A DNA stretch of 42,835 nucleotides from Acidimicrobiaceae bacterium (lineage in GTDB: Bacteria; Actinomycetota; Acidimicrobiia; Acidimicrobiales; RAAP-2), in assembly GCA_003169675.1 (NCBI GenBank), contig PNAT01000123.1:330-43164 (forward strand), read 5' to 3'. Of this stretch, positions 37,073 to 42,835 are shown piece by piece (position 1 is the first letter of the stretch; each line of letters opens with the position of its first letter). The position numbers were made by a program, and so were the translations under genes. The notes below the pieces were generated by a model. It was given only the letters and a program-made list of their open reading frames with translations. It made no database searches and was not told the DNA's origin.

Positions 37073-37387
37073 GTGACCGACCTGTTGGCCGTGCTGGCCG
37101 AACCAAATCGGCGACGCCTGCTGGAGCTCTTGCGCCGTGGGGAGCAGACCGTGACCGAGCTGGCCTCGCATTTCGAGGTGACCCGGCCGGCCATCTCCCA
37201 GCACCTGGGCGTGCTCGCCACCGCCGGGCTGGTCGAGGTGCGAAAGGACGGGCGCTTCCGCCGCTACCGGCTCAACCCGGACGGCATGGCGTCGCTTCGG
37301 GTCGCCCTCAACGCCTTCTGGACCACCGAACTCGAGCAGCTGGTCGCTGCCGATCCACCCAAGAGAGGAACAACCGATGACCATTGA
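37073..37387 (+). CDS. ArsR-family HTH regulator
   Basis: LLAVLAEPNRRRLLELLRRGEQTVTELASHFEVTRPAISQHLGVLATAGLVEVRKDGRFRRYRL. Confidence 0.92.
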   Translation: MTDLLAVLAEPNRRRLLELLRRGEQTVTELASHFEVTRPAISQHLGVLATAGLVEVRKDGRFRRYRLNPDGMASLRVALNAFWTTELEQLVAADPPKRGTTDDH

Positions 37388-38351
37388 GAAGTCAGTCCTG
37401 GTGCCCCTGGACGCCGAGCAGACCTTTGCCCTGCTGACCGAGCCCGAACGGCTGCGCCGATGGCAAGGCATATCATCACGGGTCGACCTGCGGGCCGGTG
37501 GCGAGTACCGCTGGACCATGGTGCCCGGGGCCAACGCGGGGGGCACCTTCGTCGAGATCGAGCCCGGCCGGCGCCTGGTCTTCACTTGGGGCTGGGAGGG
37601 CAACGAGGCGCTGCCCCCCGGCGCCTCGACCATCACCATCACCCTGGAGCCGGCCGACGGCGGCACCATGGTGAGCCTGGTGCACGAGGGGCTGACCGAG
37701 GATCAGGAAGGTGGCCACCTGGAGGGCTGGACCCACTACGCCGGGCGCCTGGCCGCCGCCGCCCGTGACGGGGACGCCGGGATGGACCATTGGATGGACT
37801 TCCCGGCCGAGGACCTCGACCAGTTCAAGGCCGCCGAGGCCTCGCTGGCCCTGTGCCAGCACATGCTGCGCCGGATGGGTCCCGACGCCGGGTCGGCCCA
37901 GACCCCCTGTGCGAAGTACGACGTCGACCAGCTGGTCGAGCACCTCATGGGGTCACTCACCGCCCTGGGCGCCGCCGTCGGTGTCACCGTCAACCCTGCG
38001 GAGGGTTCGCCCCGAGAAGTGCGGGTGGCCAATGCCGCGCAGGTGGTGGTGGAGGGTTGGCGTCGCCATGGCCTGGAGGGCACCGTGCCGCTGGCCGGCG
38101 GCGACATGCCGGCCGAACTCGGGTCGCGCATCCTCTCGGTGGAGTTCCTGGTGCACGCCTGGGACTTCGCCCGGGCCACCGACCAGGAGCTACCGGTCTA
38201 CGAAGGTCTCGCTGTCTATGTGCTAGGCCTGGCCCAGGGGTTGATCGCGCCGCAGATGCGCGACGGCGACCGCTTCGCCGACGAGGTGACGGTGGGTGCT
38301 GACGCCGATGACATCGCCCGGCTCGTGGCCTTCACCGGCCGAGAGGCCTGA
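37377..38351 (+). CDS. Fusion: AHSA1-type SRPBCC domain + TIGR03086/MDMPI-like (DinB-type) domain
   Basis: N-terminus EKSVLVPLDAEQTFALLTEPERLRRWQG...RLVFTWGWEG; C-terminus YDVDQLVEHLMGSL...VEFLVHAWDFARATDQEL; overlaps the ArsR gene by 11 bp. Confidence 0.85.
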   Translation: MTIEKSVLVPLDAEQTFALLTEPERLRRWQGISSRVDLRAGGEYRWTMVPGANAGGTFVEIEPGRRLVFTWGWEGNEALPPGASTITITLEPADGGTMVSLVHEGLTEDQEGGHLEGWTHYAGRLAAAARDGDAGMDHWMDFPAEDLDQFKAAEASLALCQHMLRRMGPDAGSAQTPCAKYDVDQLVEHLMGSLTALGAAVGVTVNPAEGSPREVRVANAAQVVVEGWRRHGLEGTVPLAGGDMPAELGSRILSVEFLVHAWDFARATDQELPVYEGLAVYVLGLAQGLIAPQMRDGDRFADEVTVGADADDIARLVAFTGREA

Positions 38352-38354
38352 GCC

Positions 38355-39827
38355 TCAGGTGGCAGCCCGCCACTGGCGCTCGAAGGGCAGGCGCCAGCTG
38401 CGCGGTGAGATGAGGTCGGCGATTCCCTCGGGTCCCCAACTGCCCTTCGGATAGGGCTGCACCGGGAGCGGCCCGTCCAGCAGCGGGGTCGAGAGCTCCC
38501 ACAGGCGCTCAATGCCCTCGGCCGTGTTGAAGAGGGTGTGGTCGCCCACCATGGCGTCATGGATCAGGCGTTCGTAGGCCTCGAGGACATCGCCGTCCTG
38601 CCCCGTCTCGTGCAGGGCGAACTGCAGACTGAGCTTCTCGAGTTTCATACCCGGCCCCGGCTTCTTCCCGTAGAAGGAGAGCGACAACTTCGACGAGTCA
38701 GCCAGGTCGAAGGTCAGGTGGTCGGGCCCCTGGGTGCCCACGCCCGACCCCTGGGGGAACATGCTCTTCGGAGGCTCCCGGAAGGCGATGGAAATAATGC
38801 GCTCGCCCCCACCGAGTTGTTTGCCGGTGCGCAGGTAGAAGGGCACCCCGGCCCAGCGCCAGTTGTCAATTTCGCAACGGAGCGCCACGAAAGTCTCGGT
38901 GTCCGAATCGGGTGCCACGCCCGGAATGTCGCGGTAGCCCTCGTACTGTCCCCGCACCACCTTCGTCACGTCGACGGGGCGGAGGGACCGGAAGACCTTG
39001 TTCTTCTCCTCGCTGATGGCGCCGGGCTCCAACGCCGTCGGAGGCTCCATGGCCATGAAGGCCAGGATCTGGAACAGGTGCGTCACCACCATGTCCTTGA
39101 AGGCGCCGGTCGCCTCGTAGAATTTCACCCGGTCGTCGACGGACAGGACCTCGGGCACGTCGATCTGCACATGGTCGATGTGGTCACGGTTCCAGATGGG
39201 CTCGAAAAGTCCGTTGGCGAATCGGAAGGCGAGGATGTTCTGCGCCGCCTCCTTGCCCAAGAAGTGGTCGATGCGGAACACCTGCTCCTCGGCGAAGATC
39301 TCGTGTACCAGGTCGTTGAGGGCCTTGGCACTGGCCAGGTCCGTGCCGAACGGCTTCTCCATGATCACCCGTGATCGCTCCACCAGATCGGCCTCGCCCA
39401 ACATGTGGATGACGTCGCTGGCGGCCGCGGGCGGGATGCTCAGGTAGTGCAGCCGCCGTACGTCCCCACCGATATCCGCCTCCGCCTTGGACACGGCGGC
39501 GTGCAAGCCGTCCGGACCCTCCGAGAGGGGGACGAAGCTCAGCTTCTGTTCGAATTGGGCCCATTGCAGCAGGGAGATCTTGCCCATGGCGTACTGGTCG
39601 CAGGCGTGTCGGGCCACGTGGCGGAAGTCCTCGTCGGACAATTGACTGGTGGAAGTGCCGATGATCCGGTACTCGGGCAACATGCCCGAGATGGAGAGGT
39701 GAAGCAGCCCGGGCAGTAGCTTGCGTGCGGCCAGGTCGCCGGTGGCACCGAAGAGCACGATGACGTGGGGGAGGAGTGGTGCCAGGCCCGGCGGGTCCTG
39801 GTCTGGCGGGGAATCCGTTTCGATCAT
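38355..39827 (-). CDS. zwf: Glucose-6-phosphate 1-dehydrogenase
   Basis: VIVLFGATGDLAARKLLPGL; EKPFGTDLASAKALND; FRIDHFLGKEAAQNILAFRFAN; start reassigned to MIETD at 39827. Confidence 0.95.
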   Translation of the reverse strand: MIETDSPPDQDPPGLAPLLPHVIVLFGATGDLAARKLLPGLLHLSISGMLPEYRIIGTSTSQLSDEDFRHVARHACDQYAMGKISLLQWAQFEQKLSFVPLSEGPDGLHAAVSKAEADIGGDVRRLHYLSIPPAAASDVIHMLGEADLVERSRVIMEKPFGTDLASAKALNDLVHEIFAEEQVFRIDHFLGKEAAQNILAFRFANGLFEPIWNRDHIDHVQIDVPEVLSVDDRVKFYEATGAFKDMVVTHLFQILAFMAMEPPTALEPGAISEEKNKVFRSLRPVDVTKVVRGQYEGYRDIPGVAPDSDTETFVALRCEIDNWRWAGVPFYLRTGKQLGGGERIISIAFREPPKSMFPQGSGVGTQGPDHLTFDLADSSKLSLSFYGKKPGPGMKLEKLSLQFALHETGQDGDVLEAYERLIHDAMVGDHTLFNTAEGIERLWELSTPLLDGPLPVQPYPKGSWGPEGIADLISPRSWRLPFERQWRAAT

Positions 39828-41020
39828 CTCGATGCGCCTTCCGGCTGCCGCTCGTTCAGGGCGGACACGTTGCCCCCCATGATCCTCGCTACCGCGTCGG
39901 CGTCGAGCTTCTGGAGCTCGGTGGCCCAGTCTCTCGGTTCGGGCAGCCCTTCTATGTGGGGCCAGTCCGAACCGAAGATCACCCTCTCGTCGCCCATGAG
40001 GTCGACGATCTCGTTGACGTCGTCCTCCCAGAAGGGGTTGATCCACACATGCCTGCGGAAGGTCAGGACGGGGTCTTCCGAGAAATAACCCGGCATCTTG
40101 CGCGCCGCACCGGCCATTTTGCGGAAGAGCGGACCCAGGAACTCCGACCCGTTCTCCACCGAGGCGATACGGACGCCTGGGAAGCGGTCGAAGAGCTTCT
40201 CGAGAATGAGGGTGACCAGGAAGTCGTGGGCCGCCCGCTCAATGGCAAACATCTTGATGCTGGGCTTCTCGCCCCCGCCCTTGAAGGAGGCAGAGAACCC
40301 GTCGCGGGCGTAGCCGTTGGAGGACTGCCCGGCATCGCCGGCGTGGACGACCACGGTGATGCCGGCCTCGTTGACCCGGGCCCAGAAGGGGTCGAACATC
40401 GGATCGGCGGGCGAGTAGGGACCGGTGACCGTGGTGGGGGCGGCCGCGCGCATGACGACGGTGCGGGCACCCTGGTCCAGGCTCCACTCGAGCTCGCGCA
40501 CGGCCTCGTCCACGTCGGCCAGAGAGATGTAGGGAGCGGCGAAGATCCGGTCCGCATACGCCATGCCCCAGTCCTCGGCCAGCCATCGGTTGAAGGCCCG
40601 GAAGAGCAGCACCACGGCACCGGGATCATGCTTGAGGGCCTCTTCGTACAGCATGCCCAAGGTGGGGAAGAGCCAGATCTTCGACAGGCCCTGGGCGTCC
40701 ATCACCTCAAGGCGGGCTTCCCGGTCCCGGTACTCGGGTCTGATCGGTTCGGGAGTGCCCATGAGCTGGCGGAGCGACAGGCCGCTTGGATTGCCCCTGA
40801 AGTACTCCACGAGTGAGCCGGCCGGTGAGATCGGATTGAAGGTGGGATTGGTCACCGCCTTGCTGATCTGTCCCCCCAGGGCGTGGTAGTGGCGTCCGCC
40901 CACCTCGACCCATTGGATCACCCGGGGGCCATCGGCCGGATTGAGATGGCGGGTGAAGGCGTCGAGTGCCTCGTAGTAATGGTTGTCGGCATCAAATACC
41001 TCTGTTTCGATGCTCCGCAT
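39824..41020 (-). CDS. Amidohydrolase family 2 (ACMSD-like TIM-barrel) protein
   Basis: MRSIETEVFDADNHYYEALDAFTRHL; VVVHAGDAGQ; IASVENGSEFLGPLFRKM; RVIFGSDWPHIEGLPEPRDW. Confidence 0.9.
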   Translation of the reverse strand: MRSIETEVFDADNHYYEALDAFTRHLNPADGPRVIQWVEVGGRHYHALGGQISKAVTNPTFNPISPAGSLVEYFRGNPSGLSLRQLMGTPEPIRPEYRDREARLEVMDAQGLSKIWLFPTLGMLYEEALKHDPGAVVLLFRAFNRWLAEDWGMAYADRIFAAPYISLADVDEAVRELEWSLDQGARTVVMRAAAPTTVTGPYSPADPMFDPFWARVNEAGITVVVHAGDAGQSSNGYARDGFSASFKGGGEKPSIKMFAIERAAHDFLVTLILEKLFDRFPGVRIASVENGSEFLGPLFRKMAGAARKMPGYFSEDPVLTFRRHVWINPFWEDDVNEIVDLMGDERVIFGSDWPHIEGLPEPRDWATELQKLDADAVARIMGGNVSALNERQPEGASR

Positions 41021-41066
41021 GATGAGCCTTCCCGCCGGCGGGTGTCGTGGGCCAACACTGCGAACT

Positions 41067-41774
41067 TTAGGTGTCCCGGGGAGGTCCCGCCGCCGTGTGG
41101 GTGACGCCGGGGGGATCGACCGCCCAGACCGGGGCCTCGCCCCACCGTTCGCCATAGACCAACTCGGGGAGGGGGCGCCGGCGGACCGGACCGTGACGGC
41201 CCGCCGGACGACCGATGGTGATGGTGGACACGATCTCCACCTCGTCGGGGATGGCCAGCAAGGTCCGGAGCTCGGCGTCGACCGCGTACTGCCAACTGGT
41301 CATGACGCCCCCGTAGCCGAGGGCGCGCGCCGCCAGCAGGAGGTTCTGACACGCCGGGAAGACGGAGCCGCCATCGGTGTGCGCGGCCTCCCGGTAGCGG
41401 ATGAAGCAGGCCAGGATGACCACCGGGACGGACTCGTAGGTGTCCACGTAGTGCTGCATGGTGCGGGCCAGGCGTGACTTGGGTGAGTCCACCCGCGTGC
41501 CCGAGCCCTTCCCGTATCCATCGGCCAGGCGTTTGGCCTCCCAGAACTTCCGGGCTCCGGCCCCGATCATCCGCTTCGCCTCCGCCGCCACCGCGCCGTC
41601 GGTGAGCACAATGAAGCGGAAGGGCTGCCGGTTGGAGCCACTGGGTGCCCGGGTGGCGGCGAAGAGGATGTCCCGCAGGACGTCGTCGGGTACCGGCTCC
41701 CCGGTGTAGCGCCGGATGGCCCGGGTGGAGATCAGTCCCTCATAGAGGGGCACCTGTGCAGCACTCCCGCTCAC
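41067..41774 (-). CDS. Nitroreductase-family FMN protein
   Basis: GLISTRAIRRYTGEPVPDDVLRDILFAATRAPSGSNRQPFRFIVLTD; AACQNLLLAARALGYGGVMTSW-type core. Confidence 0.92.
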   Translation of the reverse strand: MSGSAAQVPLYEGLISTRAIRRYTGEPVPDDVLRDILFAATRAPSGSNRQPFRFIVLTDGAVAAEAKRMIGAGARKFWEAKRLADGYGKGSGTRVDSPKSRLARTMQHYVDTYESVPVVILACFIRYREAAHTDGGSVFPACQNLLLAARALGYGGVMTSWQYAVDAELRTLLAIPDEVEIVSTITIGRPAGRHGPVRRRPLPELVYGERWGEAPVWAVDPPGVTHTAAGPPRDT

Positions 41775-41869
41775 CGGGTCACCCCGGCGCTGGCGAGCGG
41801 CATCAGTGGCCCGAGACGTTGACCCTGCACCATTGCGGCGAACCTACCAGCGGCAAGCGAATGGCCACG

Positions 41870-42754
41870 TCAGGTACGCATCGACACCTGGTCGAAGTAG
41901 AGGTCAGCGTGTCGCTCGTCCTCCAGGTGGGCGCAAAGGCCGTCCCGCCGGAGGGCCAGGTGAAGGTCGATGCGATGGACCAGCAATTCGGCCCGGCTGG
42001 TGCATCCGGGTACGGATCGGCTGGCTTCGGCGACCACGGTGCCGGTCGGGGCCACAATCCGGCTGGCGCCGAGGAGGGTTGAAGAAGTGGCGTGGGAGCC
42101 GGCCTGGTTCGCTTGCACCCACCATTGGCTATTGGTCAGGGCCACCGAGGGGCAGAGGAGATCCCACGCAGCGGCACCCTCAACTTCTGTGGCCGAAGGA
42201 GCCAGGATAAGGCGGGCGCCGCGCAACGCCAACGTCCTGGGCACTTCAGGAAAGTCGCCGTCGAAGCCGATGACCAAGCCGACCACGCCCAAGGTCGGGT
42301 CGGTAAAGGTCGTGAGGGACTTGCCTGCAGTAAAGACCCGGCGCTCAAGGGTCGGAGGATAGAGGTGTGCCTTTCGGTGCCACGCCACCAATTCACCCTG
42401 GGGGTTGAAGACCAGCGCGGTGTTGTAGATCTCGCCGCCCTCCCCGAATTCGGGGACGCTTCCCGCCGCCAGCCACATGCCGTGTCGGAGGGCGGCTTGG
42501 GCCAGCCGTTCGCTCCGGGGGCCGTGGCGCGGCTCGGCATCGCGGCGCGCATCGTCGGGCAGCCTCTCCGGGTCGTAGCCGCACGACCAGAGCTCGGGCA
42601 GCACGAGCAGTTCGACACCACGGCATGCGGCATCTTCCATCATGCTCAGAGCAACCGTGAAGTTCTGCTGCGGCTCCCCTGGAGTCGCCAACCATTGCGC
42701 CACGCCGACCAGAAGGTCTCGTTTCACCCCGGCACCTGATCCACCGAATCCCAC
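41870..42754 (-). CDS. Carbon-nitrogen hydrolase (nitrilase superfamily) homolog with Gly at the expected catalytic Cys
   Basis: LLVLPELWSCGY (Glu), WHRKAHLYPP (Lys), VVGLVIGFDGDFPEVPR where family members normally have C at the first G of GFD. Confidence 0.88.
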   Translation of the reverse strand: MGFGGSGAGVKRDLLVGVAQWLATPGEPQQNFTVALSMMEDAACRGVELLVLPELWSCGYDPERLPDDARRDAEPRHGPRSERLAQAALRHGMWLAAGSVPEFGEGGEIYNTALVFNPQGELVAWHRKAHLYPPTLERRVFTAGKSLTTFTDPTLGVVGLVIGFDGDFPEVPRTLALRGARLILAPSATEVEGAAAWDLLCPSVALTNSQWWVQANQAGSHATSSTLLGASRIVAPTGTVVAEASRSVPGCTSRAELLVHRIDLHLALRRDGLCAHLEDERHADLYFDQVSMRT

Positions 42755-42835
42755 TCTCTCTGTCTCGGTGTCCAGGCACGCTATGGCGGCAACATGCGCG
42801 AATCGTTTCCCGATTGTGAATGGACTGTTACAGGG

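Overview
High-GC (actinobacterial-type, possibly Acidimicrobiia; taxonomy is inference) chromosomal window with about 43 supported coding or pseudogene loci. Left part (about 1-8.5 kb) looks accessory and partly decayed: a VapBC-like PIN/RHH toxin-antitoxin pair with a palindromic upstream site, a DUF2293 gene, a penicillin-binding protein, two genes interrupted by single in-frame stops (a small unknown protein and a GNAT acetyltransferase), a 20-bp perfect intergenic direct repeat, and a segment at 8435-8475 resembling the 3' half of tRNA-Glu(CUC), followed by a transposase C-terminal relic. This suggests an integrated-element boundary. The middle (8.8-21.6 kb) holds a TIGR01777 epimerase, SRPBCC and DHFR-like proteins, a secreted repeat/PG-binding/L,D-transpeptidase protein, a sulfotransferase, a DUF2127 protein, a TIM-barrel/2-hydroxyacid dehydrogenase pair, an amidohydrolase, an ABM protein, a DHA2 transporter and a WS/DGAT acyltransferase. 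The right part (21.6-42.8 kb) is a dense set of compact catabolic/lipid operons: PhyH-GNAT-ECH-P450-ferredoxin-hydrolase; VOC-BVMO-like FMO-MDR-PlsC-hydrolase; ArsR plus an SRPBCC/MDMPI fusion; nitrilase-like/nitroreductase/amidohydrolase/zwf. Most notable observations: the nitrilase-family protein has Gly at the expected catalytic Cys position, a perfect palindrome lies next to the ArsR start, and the tRNA-Glu half plus decayed genes predict an island extending left of the window. No CRISPR array, rRNA or intact tRNA was seen. All family calls come from reading motifs by eye; no database search was run.
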